Origin: Paracyclopina nana
Lineage: Eukaryota > Arthropoda > Copepoda > Cyclopoida > Cyclopettidae
DNA: 64,000 nucleotides
Assembly: GCA_019096065.1 (NCBI GenBank)
Contig: JAGUCH010000002.1
Span: 12,164,501 to 12,228,500, forward strand
Direction: 5' to 3'
Each line of letters starts with the position of its first letter. Position 1 is the stretch's first letter. The position numbers were made by a program, and so were the translations under genes. Under the pieces are notes generated by a model that saw only the letters and a list, made by a program, of their open reading frames with translations, had not been told where the DNA came from and did not search any database. Shown here piece after piece: positions 1-12,700 of the stretch.

Positions 1-863
1 TTCTACCCCATCCAGATTTGCCCAGGGTTGTTTGTCAACTGCTGAGCTGGGTGCATAATGGAAGCGCACGAATTGGAATTCGCCACCGAATTGGCGCTCA
101 TGGCGGTGCCGGCAATCACCGGCACTATATAACACAGAAAATTGCATTCTTCTACCAGTTGAAAAAGTTTTTTTTGTTAATCAATTGCAGCAATTAAAGG
201 TACATCTCACCATATACTATATTAGTTAAGAAAGAATCGAGAGCATCAATTCCGAACTTGAAAAAGTATCAATTTCTAACTTTTAAACATATCCGAGTAG
301 TTTACTGAAGAATTCCGTTTTGGCCAAACTCAGTAATTTTCTGAAGACAAAATAAAGGTATTTTGTAAAGGTAAAACAGCCACAATTCACGGTTTCGCGA
401 CCAAGATAACGTCCATTGCAAAGCTTCATTAAAATTGCAATTCAAATATATATATGAATAAATTGGTGAATTCCAAGGCGTGCATCCGTTGATGTTGTTT
501 ACTCGAAAAGTGCAAGCTGTCCGAGTTGCATTAGAAAGCAGATGAATGGGGTAAACTCGCATATTTCCTCCACCCACGCGCGCGCGCGCGCGCGCACGTA
601 CTGAGTATGCACGTACACACTTTGCAGCTTGCAGTTGTTACAGTGCTGATGATGCAGGTTCAATTTCGCAACTGCCATCGATTTTTCGCTTTTTTCCACG
701 CGCGTTCCGGATCAAGAGAATTATTGCAGCTGCTTCTTCTTTAAACCTGCCACGGTAATTACAGGAAATGCGCTCACCTATTGCTAATAAGGGATACTCC
801 AATTTTCAGTATACCTACGTACAGTTTTTGCCCTTAGAAACGAGTTGAATAAAATTGTTTGTA
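1..863. other. Non-coding flank with no supported gene
   Basis: No convincing coding region is visible on either strand. The stretch is AT-rich, with a TATATAA-like motif near 124-130, a short AT run near 446-455 and a CG dinucleotide tract at 577-594. The open frames here are short, lack family resemblance and lack supporting splice signals. The part next to 864 is presumably the 3' UTR and downstream flank of the minus-strand sulfotransferase-like gene, but I see no clear polyadenylation signal for it. Confidence 0.5.
577..594. repeat. (CG)9 dinucleotide microsatellite
   Basis: An uninterrupted run of nine CG units is flanked by CACCCA on the left and CACGTAC on the right. Alternating CG tracts of this kind can adopt Z-DNA and are normally depleted where CpG is methylated. 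It lies in otherwise AT-rich flanking DNA about 270 bp beyond the 3' end of the sulfotransferase-like gene. Confidence 0.9.
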
Positions 864-2266
864 TTACTTTTGCAATAGAGCTCGAAATTCATCTAGGGTC
901 ATCGATAAAGAAAGTCGAGAATTAAGACGCTTGAAGACGCGGTTAATGTCGCCCAATTGCTGATTTGTAAACATTTGGGCTCCGTCAGTGCGACCGAAGA
1001 ACTTCTTCTGAGAATCTGTGCTCATGGCAAGTAAACAAGTCTGCGCATGCTTTGCGTCAATTCCAAGCCGGCCGAGCATGTCAGCAGTCTTTTCCTGGGG
1101 ATTCTCCAGCAAATCCTCATAGACTATGAGCTGACTGAAATCCTCTCTATGCTCAGAGTAGCAAATGATTGCCAAAGCGAACACAATGGCAACATAGGAA
1201 TCCATGCTGTTCAAGCTTGTCTGGAATATATCCCTTTCTCAATGATCTCACCAAAATGCTAATCTGTGTCTCACCTTGGCTAAGATATTTGCCTTAAAAT
1301 CTGCCCAGCTCTCACTGTTGTAGGGCAGGGGAGCTATTCTGTGCATCATCCTGGTCAAGTCATATTTAACATTGGCCATCACGGGTCCTTGAGAAAGTTG
1401 GTACAGCGATACCAAGGATGGCTTTGGGTGCCTGGTGCAAAACATCAATTTGACATTCGGACACATTTTCCTCACGATGGGAATCTGCTTGAGACAGAAA
1501 TCAGCTTGAAAAGTAATATTTAACATATTTCTGAATAATTCACTTGAGCTGACGCCCACACAGATTGCTTGAAGAAAATCCTGTCAATTCTGGCGCCATG
1601 CTCAGGCTTGCACTGCATCCTGATGCAGGCCTGGATGATGTTTGCATAGTGGTCAGGATCCTGGATTTGCCCTGCCATCCATTTGGAGTGGGCCACTGTG
1701 GCCGCCCAGGGCTCAGACATTGACCTGGTCCTGGGCAGCCTGTGGAACATTTGGCACAACAGAGTGGAGCCACATCTGGCTGTGTTGAACATCATGATGA
1801 CTTCCTTGCCGCCTGATCCAGGATCCGGCAGCTCAAGCTGGGCCAAGCGCAAAAAGGCCCCAATGGGCATGATGATGAGCTTTTTTGCCAGTGCATATTG
1901 GGCTACCCAGACAAAAGGATGCCTGGTCAAGTCATAGACGTTGACATCTTTGTCAGTGATGCAGAACCAGGCTCGGGTCCGGTCAACGCCCATCAACGTG
2001 ATGTTGTCAGCCTTGAGCACAACTTGGGGGCACACGTAGGCTTCATGGGCGTACAGGAAATTGCCCAGGGTGTGCACGATTGCGGGGCTGTAAGCACCTT
2101 TGGCATAAATGTGCACCTCTTGAGCGCACCGCTCTTCAGTCCTTTCGGCGACGAAGCCATCTCTGGTTGAGTAGCCAAGCACGGTGAGCAAGAGTGGATC
2201 CAAAAGCCTCTTCTGCACCCATTTCAAGCACAAGATCAGCCAAAATGCGAGAGCTTCTCGCTTCAT
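864..2266 (-). CDS. Sulfotransferase-like protein, probable Golgi type II membrane enzyme, 3 exons
   Basis: Enzymes of this fold move a sulfate from PAPS to a carbohydrate or other acceptor, usually in the Golgi lumen; the acceptor here is unknown. Exons on the minus strand are 2266-1544, 1484-1275 and 1220-864, joined by 59-bp and 54-bp GT-AG introns, both phase 0, giving 429 residues. Residues 5-32 are hydrophobic, fitting an N-terminal signal anchor. Residues 161-170 (NTARCGSTLL) match the 5'-phosphosulfate loop of sulfotransferases. Residues about 256-270 (FCTRHPKPSLVSLYQ) match the 3'-phosphate-binding motif, and LIVYEDLLENP near 342-352 resembles the conserved C-terminal YEDL segment. 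It diverges from the membrane-protein gene at 2609. The fold is well supported; the substrate and exact subfamily are not, and the upstream start was chosen because it precedes the hydrophobic anchor. Confidence 0.82.
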
Positions 2267-2608
2267 ATCCTACTTTTCAGCTGACGATATGAGGGAAAAA
2301 CCTGAATTTAGATATCGCTGTTATCATCTATCTTTACACTATAACCTAATTTAACGGGGCCACATTTCTTAGCATGAAAAAATCCACAAGAGCTAATTAG
2401 GAAATTAACTAGAGCTTTAATGGCCTAATTTGACCCTTGAAACACTTGTTGTGAGCATGTTTTTCCAACCCACGAGATTGCTTCATTTTGAACATTATGA
2501 GGCCGAGCTAATTACTCAACTCAAGGCAGTTCTTTTTAATGAGGCCGCGAGTGAACAACTAATAAACGTAATAAAATGAAGCTTTCTTTCCAGGCAGAAA
2601 ACGCATCC
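2267..2608. promoter_or_regulatory. Divergent intergenic region between two genes
   Basis: These 342 bp separate the start codons of the sulfotransferase-like gene (minus) and the membrane-protein gene (plus), so both promoters should lie here or be reached through an untranslated first exon. A good splice-acceptor sequence (CTTTCTTTCCAG) ends at 2593, just before the plus-strand start. The frame stays open from there to the ATG, so a further upstream exon is possible. I see no clear TATA box or Inr/DPE pair. Confidence 0.4.
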
Positions 2609-3655
2609 ATGCTTCTCATTGCCACTGAGGAGCAAGCATTGGATTTTTTCGAGGGGAAGCAAGCTGTGTTGGCAGGTGGGAAACCTTTAAAATCATGTCG
2701 ATATCCAAATGATTGATTGTCAATTTTAAAGGGCTTGCAGTGACTTCATTGGTGAGCATAGCAGTTGCATTTTCGCTCTATCCTCCCATCATTTGGTACG
2801 AGCGGTTTGGCGGGGATCCAATGAAGCGCACAGTTTTAAATCAACTAGTTTCCCTGCTGTCTTTGGACGCAATGTGCTCTGGCCTCTTTCTGAGCTTCCC
2901 TTGGTTCTTGAGAGCTCTCCTCGGCCCACTCAACTTCAACTTCGTGTGGATCACGTTCACAGTTGGCAAAACCAGCATCAGCATTTTCGCAGCCTTCGGA
3001 GTCCTCCAATATCAGCTCTTTCGCTATTTGTCCATTTGCACATGGAAACGGATGCTGCCCATCAATGATTTGTTCTTCGGCCGTTTCCTCGGCTGGCTCA
3101 ACGCCTTGCTCGGCTTGTTTTATGGCATCTGCCAAAATATCGGCGACACCCATGGCAATGAGCTGGAATTCATGTTCAGTGGCAGGCGAAGTCAATCTCA
3201 TGGCGTGAAATTCAAGCAAGTTCAAGGTCTCACGAGCAATATGCCCACAAAATGCTGAATTCAGCTTTCTTTCCAGATTTTATCAAGTCACCGTGATGAT
3301 TGTGATTGCATTGGCTGCAGCTTTCGAGGCTCACATTGCCTTCACAAAGTGGCGCATCAAAAAGCTTCAGACTTCAAGATTGGCCGAAACAGCCAGCAGC
3401 AACATTCCCCGCTTCAACAACCAAGCCAAAAACAAACTCATCTCCTTTACGAAGCTCACTTTGGTCCATTGCGTTGTGGGCTTTTTGACCGTGATTCCGT
3501 TTCTGCTGTTTGATGTTGGAAACAGAGCTTGGCTCTTCCAATTGGCAGGAATCAACCTTTTTACCGTGGAAGCCTTGGTCGTATCACCCATCATTTCACA
3601 CCTTCAAAATCCAGACATTAGAAAGCAATTTTTTGAGACGATTTCGTTGCAATGA
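2609..3655 (+). CDS. Seven-helix, GPCR-like membrane protein, 3 exons
   Basis: Predicted exons are 2609-2675, 2732-3173 and 3277-3655, giving 295 residues. Hydrophobic segments fall near residues 20-45, 62-88, 93-118, 137-157, 171-192, 230-253 and 258-281, which fits seven membrane helices. After helix 3 the LFRYLSI segment (118-124) sits where GPCRs carry the DRY-type motif. The C-terminal NPDIRKQF resembles the start of helix 8. No ligand or family name can be given. The first junction (phase 1) is clean. The second is less certain: the acceptor CTTTCTTTCCAG is strong, but the in-frame donor at 3174 (GTTCAG) is weak, and an alternative donor at 3216 with a later acceptor also keeps frame. 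An extra 5' coding exon cannot be excluded. The gene ends about 135 bp before the satellite array. Confidence 0.68.
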
Positions 3656-3720
3656 ACAAGCGCAAAGAGTGTGAGTGAATTACATAAAGTCGAATTATCA
3701 CTTGCCAAAATAATTTAATC

Positions 3721-3726
3721 AATAAA
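3721..3726 (+). promoter_or_regulatory. Polyadenylation signal AATAAA
   Basis: AATAAA lies 66 bp downstream of the stop codon of the seven-helix protein gene and 65 bp before the first recognisable satellite sequence. Its position and strand fit the 3' end of that transcript. Confidence 0.7.
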
Positions 3727-3786
3727 ATCACACACTTTACTCTACATATTTCTTTTGGTGAAAACTGTGTTTCCACAGAATTTTCG

Positions 3787-6700
3787 TCAATTTAGCTTTA
3801 TGGCAGCCATTTTTGATCTCAGCACCAAACCAAATGCTGTTTTGAGGTTCCCAAGTCATGTCTGACTTGTCTACTGAGTCCCTTGGGCCAGTGTGAATTT
3901 TCACATTTTTTGCCAATTTTCAGTTGGTTTGGTTAGAAACTTGAGTGAGGTTAGGTTAGGTTTAGCTTTATGGCAGCCATTTTTGATCTCAGCACCAAAC
4001 CAAATGCTGTTTTGAGGTTCCCAAGTCATGTCTGACTTGTCCCCAGAGTCCCTTGAGCCAGTGTGAATTTTCACATTTTTCGCCAATTTTCAGTTCGGTT
4101 AGGTTAGAAACTGGAGTGAGGTTAAGTTAGGTTTAGCTTTATGGCAGCCATTTTTGATCTCAGCACCAAACCAAATGCTGTTTTGAGGTTCCCAAGTCAT
4201 GTCTGACTTGTCCCCAGAGTCCCTTGGGCCAGTGTGAATTTTCACATTTTTTGCCAATTTTCAGTTGGTTTGGTTAGAAACTTGAGTGAGGTTAGGTTAG
4301 GTTTAGCTTTATGGCAGCCATTTTTGATCTCAGCACCAAACCAAATGCTGTTTTGAGGTTCCCAAGTCATGTCTGACTTGTCCCCAGAGTCCCTTGAGCC
4401 AGTGTGAATTTTCACATTTTTCGCCAATTTTCAGTTCGGTTAGGTTAGAAACTGGAGTGAGGTTAAGTTAGGTTTAGCTTTATGGCAGCCATTTTTGATC
4501 TCAGCACCAAACCAAATGCTGTTTTGAGGTTCCCAAGTCATGTCTGACTTGTCCCCAGAGTCCCTTGGGCCAGTGTGAATTTTCACATTTTTTGCCAATT
4601 TTCAGTTGGTTTGGTTAGAAACTTGAGTGAGGTTAGGTTAGGTTTAGCTTTATGGCAGCCATTTCTGATCTCAGCACCAAACCAAATGCTGTTTTGAGGT
4701 TCCCAAGTCATGTCTGACTTGTCCCCAGAGTCCCTTGAGCCAGTGTGAATTTTCACATTTTCGCCAATTTTCAGTTCGGTTAGGTTAGAAACTGGAGTGA
4801 GGTTAAGTTAGGTTTAGCTTTATGGCAGCCATTTTGATCTCAGCACCAAACCAAATGCTGTTTTGAGGTTCCCAAGTCATGTCTGACTTGTCCCCAGAGT
4901 CCCTTGGGCCAGTGTGAATTTTCACATTTTTTGCCAATTTTCAGTTGGTTTGGTTAGAAACTTGAGTGAGGTTAGGTTAGGTTTAGCTTTATGGCAGCCA
5001 TTTTTGATCTCAGCACCAAACCAAATGCTGTTTTGAGGTTCCCAAGTCATGTCTGACTTGTCCCCAGAGTCCCTTGAGCCAGTGTGAATTTTCACATTTT
5101 TCGCCAATTTTCAGTTCGGTTAGGTTAGAAACTGGAGTGAGGTTAAGTTAGGTTTAGCTTTATGGCAGCCATTTTTGATCTCAGCACCAAACCAAATGCT
5201 GTTTTGAGGTTCCCAAGTCATGTCTGACTTGTCCCCAGAGTCCCTTGGGCCAGTGTGAATTTTCACATTTTTGCCAATTTTCAGTTGGTTTGGTTAGAAA
5301 CTTGAGTGAGGTTAGGTTAGGTTTAGCTTTATGGCAGCCATTTTTGATCTCAGCACCAAACCAAATGCTGTTTTGAGGTTCCCAAGTCATGTCTGACTTG
5401 TCCCCAGAGTCCCTTGAGCCAGTGTGAATTTTCACATTTTTCGCCAATTTTCAGTTCGGTTAGGTTAGAAACTGGAGTGAGGTTAAGTTAGGTTTAGCTT
5501 TATGGCAGCCATTTTGATCTCAGCACCAAACCAAATGCTGTTTTGAGGTTCCCAAGTCATGTCTGACTTGTCCCCAGAGTCCCTTGGGCCAGTGTGAATT
5601 TTCACATTTTTGCCAATTTTCAGTTGGTTTGGTTAGAAACTTGAGTGAGGTTAGGTTAGGTTTAGCTTTATGGCAGCCATTTTTGATCTCAGCACCAAAC
5701 CAAATGCTGTTTTGAGGTTCCCAAGTCATGTCTGACTTGTCCCCAGAGTCTCTTGAGCCAGTGTGAATTTTCACATTTTTCGCCAATTTTCAGTTCGGTT
5801 AGGTTAGAAACTGGAGTGAGGTTAAGTTAGGTTTAGCTTTATGGCAGCCATTTTTGATCTCAGCACCAAACCAAATGCTGTTTTGAGGTTCCCAAGTCAT
5901 GTCTGACTTGTCCCCAGAGTCCCTTGGGCCAGTGTGAATTTTCACATTTTGTTCTAATTTTCAGTTGGTTTGGTTAGAAACTGGAGTGAGGTTAGGTTAG
6001 GTTTAGCTTTATGGCAGCCATTTTTGATCTCAGCACCAAACCAAATGCTGTTTTGAGGTTCCCAAGTCATGTCTGACTTGTCCCCAGAGTCCCTTGAGCC
6101 AGTGTGAATTTTCACATTTTTCGCCAATTTTCAGTTCGGTTAGGTTAGAAACTGGAGTGAGGTTAAGTTAGGTTTAGCTTTATGGCAGCCATTTTTGATC
6201 TCAGCACCAAACCAAATGCTGTTTTGAGGTTCCCAAGTCATGTCTGACTTGTCCCCAGAGTCCCTTGGGCCAGTGTGAATTTTCACATTTTTTTGGTTTG
6301 GTTAGAAACTGGAGTGAGGTTAGGTTAGGTTTAGCTTTATGGCAGCCATTTTTGATCTCAGCACCAAACCAAATGCTGTTTTGAGGTTCCCAAGTCATGT
6401 CTGACTTGTCCCCAGAGTCCCTTGAGCCAGTGTGAATTTTCACATTTTTCGCCAATTTTCAGTTCGGTTAGGTTAGAAACTGGAGTGAGGTTAAGTTAGG
6501 TTTAGCTTTATGGCAGCCATTTTTGATCTCAGCACCAAACCAAATGCTGTTTTGAGGTTCCCAAGTCATGTCTGACTTGTCTACTGAGTCCCTTGGGCCA
6601 GTGTGAATTTTCACATTTTTTGCCAATTTTCAGTTGGTTTGGTTAGAAACTGGAGTGAGGTTAGGTTAGGTTTAGCTTTATGGCAGCCATTTTTGATCTC

Positions 6701-9700
6701 AGCACCAAACCAAATGCTGTTTTGAGGTTCCCAAGTCATGTCTGACTTGTCTACTGAGTCCCTTGGGCCAGTGTGAATTTTCACATTTTTTGCCAATTTT
6801 CAGTTGGTTTGGTTAGAAACTGGAGTGAGGTTAGGTTAGGTTTAGCTTTATGGCAGCCATTTTTGATCTCAGCACCAAACCAAATGCTGTTTTGAGGTTC
6901 CCAAGTCATGTCTGACTTGTCTACTGAGTCCCTTGGGCCAGTGTGAATTTTCACATTTTTTGCCAATTTTCAGTTGGTTTGGTTAGAAACTGGAGTGAGG
7001 TTAGGTTAGGTTTAGCTTTATGGCAGCCATTTTTGATCTCAGCACCAAACCAAATGCTGTTTTGAGGTTCCCAAGTCATGTCTGACTTGTCCCCAGAGTC
7101 CCTTGAGCCAGTGTGAATTTTCACATTTTTCGCCAATTTTCAGTTCGGTTAGGTTAGAAACTGGAGTGAGGTTAAGTTAGGTTTAGCTTTATGGCAGCCA
7201 TTTTTGATCTCAGCACCAAACCAAATGCTGTTTTGAGGTTCCCAAGTCATGTCTGACTTGTCTACTGAGTCCCTTGGGCCAGTGTGAATTTTCACATTTT
7301 TTGCCAATTTTCAGTTGGTTTGGTTAGAAACTGGAGTGAGGTTAGGTTAGGTTTAGCTTTATGGCAGCCATTTTTGATCTCAGCACCAAACCAAATGATG
7401 TTTGGAGGTTCCCAAGTCATGTATGACTTGTCTACTGAGTCCCTTGGGCCAGTGTGAATTTTCACATTTTTGCCAATTTTCAGTTGGTTTGGTTAGAAAC
7501 TGGAGTGAGGTTAGGTTAGGTTTAGCTTTATGGCAGCCATTTTTGATCTCAGCACCAAACCAAATGCTGTTTTGAGGTTCCCAAGTCATGTCTGACTTGT
7601 CCCCAGAGTCCCTTGAGCCAGTGTGAATTTTCACATTTTTCGCCAATTTTCAGTTCGGTTAGGTTAGAAACTGGAGTGAGGTTAAGTTAGGTTTAGCTTT
7701 ATGGCAGCCATTTTTGATCTCAGCACCAAACCAAATGCTGTTTTGAGGTTCCCAAGTCATGTCTGACTTGTCCCCAGAGTCCCTTGGGCCAGTGTGAATT
7801 TTCACATTTTTTGCCAATTTTCAGTTGGTTTGGTTAGAAACTTGAGTGAGGTTAGGTTAGGTTTAGCTTTATGGCAGCCATTTTTGATCTCAGCACCAAA
7901 CCAAATGCTGTTTTGAGGTTCCCAAGTCATGTCTGACTTGTCCCCAGAGTCCCTTGAGCCAGTGTGAATTTTCACATTTTTCGCCAATTTTCAGTTCGGT
8001 TAGGTTAGAAACTGGAGTGAGGTTAAGTTAGGTTTAGCTTTATGGCAGCCATTTTTGATCTCAGCACCAAACCAAATGCTGTTTTGAGGTTCCCAAGTCA
8101 TGTCTGACTTGTCCCCAGAGTCCCTTGGGCCAGTGTGAATTTTCACATTTTTTGCCAATTTTCAGTTGGTTTGGTTAGAAACTTGAGTGAGGTTAGGTTA
8201 GGTTTAGCTTTATGGCAGCCATTTTTGATCTCAGCACCAAACCAAATGCTGTTTTGAGGTTCCCAAGTCATGTCTGACTTGTCCCCAGAGTCCCTTGAGC
8301 CAGTGTGAATTTTCACATTTTTCGCCAATTTTCAGTTCGGTTAGGTTAGAAACTGGAGTGAGGTTAAGTTAGGTTTAGCTTTATGGCAGCCATTTTTGAT
8401 CTCAGCACCAAACCAAATGCTGTTTTGAGGTTCCCAAGTCATGTCTGACTTGTCCCCAGAGTCCCTTGGGCCAGTGTGAATTTTCACATTTTTTGCCAAT
8501 TTTCAGTTGGTTTGGTTAGAAACTTGAGTGAGGTTAGGTTAGGTTTAGCTTTATGGCAGCCATTTTTGATCTCAGCACCAAACCAAATGCTGTTTTGAGG
8601 TTCCCAAGTCATGTCTGACTTGTCCCCAGAGTCCCTTGAGCCAGTGTGAATTTTCACATTTTTCGCCAATTTTCAGTTCGGTTAGGTTAGAAACTGGAGT
8701 GAGGTTAAGTTAGGTTTAGCTTTATGGCAGCCATTTTTGATCTCAGCACCAAACCAAATGCTGTTTTGAGGTTCCCAAGTCATGTCTGACTTGTCCCCAG
8801 AGTCCCCTTGGGCCAGTGTGAATTTTCACATTTTTGCCAATTTTCAGTTGGTTTGGTTAGAAACTGGAGTGAGGTTAGGTTAGGTTTAGCTTTATGGCAG
8901 CCATTTTTGATCTCAGCACCAAACCAAATGCTGTTTTGAGGTTCCCAAGTCATGTCTGACTTGTCCCCAGAGTCCCTTGAGCCAGTGTGAATTTTCACAT
9001 TTTTCGCCAATTTTCAGTTCGGTTAGGTTAGAAACTGGAGTGAGGTTAAGTTAGGTTTAGCTTTATGGCAGCCATTTTTGATCTCAGCACCAAACCAAAT
9101 GCTGTTTTGAGGTTCCCAAGTCATGTCTGACTTGTCCCCAGAGTCCCTTGGGCCAGTGTGAATTTTCACATTTTTTGCCAATTTTCAGTTGGTTTGGTTA
9201 GAAACTGGAGTGAGGTTAGGTTAGGTTTAGCTTTATGGCAGCCATTTTTGATCTCAGCACCAAACCAAATGCTGTTTTGAGGTTCCCAAGTCATGTCTGA
9301 CTTGTCCCCAGAGTCCCTTGAGCCAGTGTGAATTTTCACATTTTTCGCCAATTTTCAGTTCGGTTAGGTTAGAAACTGGAGTGAGGTTAAGTTAGGTTTA
9401 GCTTTATGGCAGCCATTTTTGATCTCAGCACCAAACCAAATGCTGTTTTGAGGTTCCCAAGTCATGTCTGACTTGTCTACTGAGTCCCTTGGGCCAGTGT
9501 GAATTTTCACATTTTTTGCCAATTTTCAGTTGGTTTGGTTAGAAACTGGAGTGAGGTTAGGTTAGGTTTAGCTTTATGGCAGCCATTTTTGATCTCAGCA
9601 CCAAACCAAATGCTGTTTTGAGGTTCCCAAGTCATGTCTGACTTGTCTACTGGAGTCCCTTGGGCCAGGTTGAATTTTCACATTTTTGCCAATTTTCAGT

Positions 9701-12700
9701 TGGTTTGGTTAGAAACTGGAGTGAGGTTAGGTTAGGTTTAGCTTTATGGCAGCCATTTTTGATCTCAGCACCAAACCAAATGCTGTTTTGAGGTTCCCAA
9801 GTCATGTCTGACTTGTCTACTGAGTCCCTTGGGCCAGTGTGAATTTTCACATTTTTTGCCAATTTTCAGTTGGTTTGGTTAGAAACTGGAGTGAGGTTAG
9901 GTTAGGTTTAGCTTTATGGCAGCCATTTTTGATCTCAGCACCAAACCAAATGCTGTTTTGAGGTTCCCAAGTCATGTCTGACTTGTCCCCAGAGTCCCTT
10001 GAGCCAGTGTGAATTTTCACATTTTTCGCCAATTTTCAGTTCGGTTAGGTTAGAAACTGGAGTGAGGTTAAGTTAGGTTTAGCTTTATGGCAGCCATTTT
10101 TGATCTCAGCACCAAACCAAATGCTGTTTTGAGGTTCCCAAGTCATGTCTGACTTGTCTACTGAGTCCCTTGGGCCAGTGTGAATTTTCACATTTTTTGC
10201 CAATTTTCAGTTGGTTTGGTTAGAAACTGGAGTGAGGTTAGGTTAGGTTTAGCTTTATGGCAGCCATTTTTGATCTCAGCACCAAACCAAATGCTGTTTT
10301 GAGGTTCCCAAGTCATGTCTGACTTGTCTACTGAGTCCCTTGGGCCAGTGTGAATTTTCACATTTTTTGCCAATTTTCAGTTGGTTTGGTTAGAAACTGG
10401 AGTGAGGTTAGGTTAGGTTTAGCTTTATGGCAGCCATTTTTGATCTCAGCACCAAACCAAATGCTGTTTTGAGGTTCCCAAGTCATGTCTGACTTGTCCC
10501 CAGAGTCCCTTGAGCCAGTGTGAATTTTCACATTTTTCGCCAATTTTCAGTTCGGTTAGGTTAGAAACTGGAGTGAGGTTAAGTTAGGTTTAGCTTTATG
10601 GCAGCCATTTTTGATCTCAGCACCAAACCAAATGCTGTTTTGAGGTTCCCAAGTCATGTCTGACTTGTCTACTGAGTCCCTTGGGCCAGTGTGAATTTTC
10701 ACATTTTTTGCCAATTTTCAGTTGGTTTGGTTAGAAACTGGAGTGAGGTTAGGTTAGGTTTAGCTTTATGGCAGCCATTTTTGATCTCAGCACCAAACCA
10801 AATGCTGTTTTGAGGTTCCCAAGTCATGTCTGACTTGTCCCCAGAGTCCCTTGAGCCAGTGTGAATTTTCACATTTTTCGCCAATTTTCAGTTCGGTTAG
10901 GTTAGAAACTGGAGTGAGGTTAAGTTAGGTTTAGCTTTATGGCAGCCATTTTTGATCTCAGCACCAAACCAAATGCTGTTTTGAGGTTCCCAAGTCATGT
11001 CTGACTTGTCTACTGAGTCCCTTGGGCCAGTGTGAATTTTCACATTTTTTGCCAATTTTCAGTTGGTTTGGTTAGAAACTGGAGTGAGGTTAGGTTAGGT
11101 TTAGCTTTATGGCAGCCATTTTTGATCTCAGCACCAAACCAAATGCTGTTTTGAGGTTCCCAAGTCATGTCTGACTTGTCCCCAGAGTCCCTTGAGCCAG
11201 TGTGAATTTTCACATTTTTCGCCAATTTTCAGTTCGGTTAGGTTAGAAACTGGAGTGAGGTTAAGTTAGGTTTAGCTTTATGGCAGCCATTTTTGATCTC
11301 AGCACCAAACCAAATGCTGTTTTGAGGTTCCCAAGTCATGTCTGACTTGTCCCCAGAGTCCCTTGGGCCAGTGTGAATTTTCACATTTTTTGCCAATTTT
11401 CAGTTGGTTTGGTTAGAAACTGGAGTGAGGTTAGGTTAGGTTTAGCTTTATGGCAGCCATTTTTGATCTCAGCACCAAACCAAATGCTGTTTTGAGGTTC
11501 CCAAGTCATGTCTGACTTGTCCCCAGAGTCCCTTGAGCCAGTGTGAATTTTCACATTTTTCGCCAATTTTCAGTTCGGTTAGGTTAGAAACTGGAGTGAG
11601 GTTAAGTTAGGTTTAGCTTTATGGCAGCCATTTTTGATCTCAGCACCAAACCAAATGCTGTTTTGAGGTTCCCAAGTCATGTCTGACTTGTCCCCAGAGT
11701 CCCTTGGGCCAGTGTGAATTTTCACATTTTTTGCCAATTTTCAGTTGGTTTGGTTAGAAACTGGAGTGAGGTTAGGTTAGGTTTAGCTTTATGGCAGCCA
11801 TTTTTGATCTCAGCACCAAACCAAATGCTGTTTTGAGGTTCCCAAGTCATGTCTGACTTGTCCCCAGAGTCCCTTGAGCCAGTGTGAATTTTCACATTTT
11901 TCGCCAATTTTCAGTTCGGTTAGGTTAGAAACTGGAGTGAGGTTAAGTTAGGTTTAGCTTTATGGCAGCCATTTTTGATCTCAGCACCAAACCAAATGCT
12001 GTTTTGAGGTTCCCAAGTCATGTCTGACTTGTCCCCAGAGTCCCTTGGGCCAGTGTGAATTTTCACATTTTTTGCCAATTTTCAGTTGGTTTGGTTAGAA
12101 ACTGGAGTGAGGTTAGGTTAGGTTTAGCTTTATGGCAGCCATTTTTGATCTCAGCACCAAACCAAATGCTGTTTTGAGGTTCCCAAGTCATGTCTGACTT
12201 GTCCCCAGAGTCCCTTGAGCCAGTGTGAATTTTCACATTTTTCGCCAATTTTCAGTTCGGTTAGGTTAGAAACTGGAGTGAGGTTAAGTTAGGTTTAGCT
12301 TTATGGCAGCCATTTTTGATCTCAGCACCAAACCAAATGCTGTTTTGAGGTTCCCAAGTCATGTCTGACTTGTCTACTGAGTCCCTTGGGCCAGTGTGAA
12401 TTTTCACATTTTTTGCCAATTTTCAGTTGGTTTGGTTAGAAACTGGAGTGAGGTTAGGTTAGGTTTAGCTTTATGGCAGCCATTTTTGATCTCAGCACCA
12501 AACCAAATGCTGTTTTGAGGTTCCCAAGTCATGTCTGACTTGTCTACTGAGTCCCTTGGGCCAGTGTGAATTTTCACATTTTTTGCCAATTTTCAGTTGG
12601 TTTGGTTAGAAACTGGAGTGAGGTTAGGTTAGGTTTAGCTTTATGGCAGCCATTTTTGATCTCAGCACCAAACCAAATGCTGTTTTGAGGTTCCCAAGTC

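Noticed and set aside
1..101. Possible first coding exon on the minus strand starting at 101
   Set aside because: The frame is only 33 codons and ends at a stop or possible GTAGAA donor near the window edge. The nearby TATATA motif is too close to the ATG to act as its TATA box. The rest of the gene would lie outside the window.
302..699. Minus-strand open frames of 91 and 66 aa
   Set aside because: They overlap each other in different frames, include the CG tract and AT runs, and show no recognisable motif or splice context.
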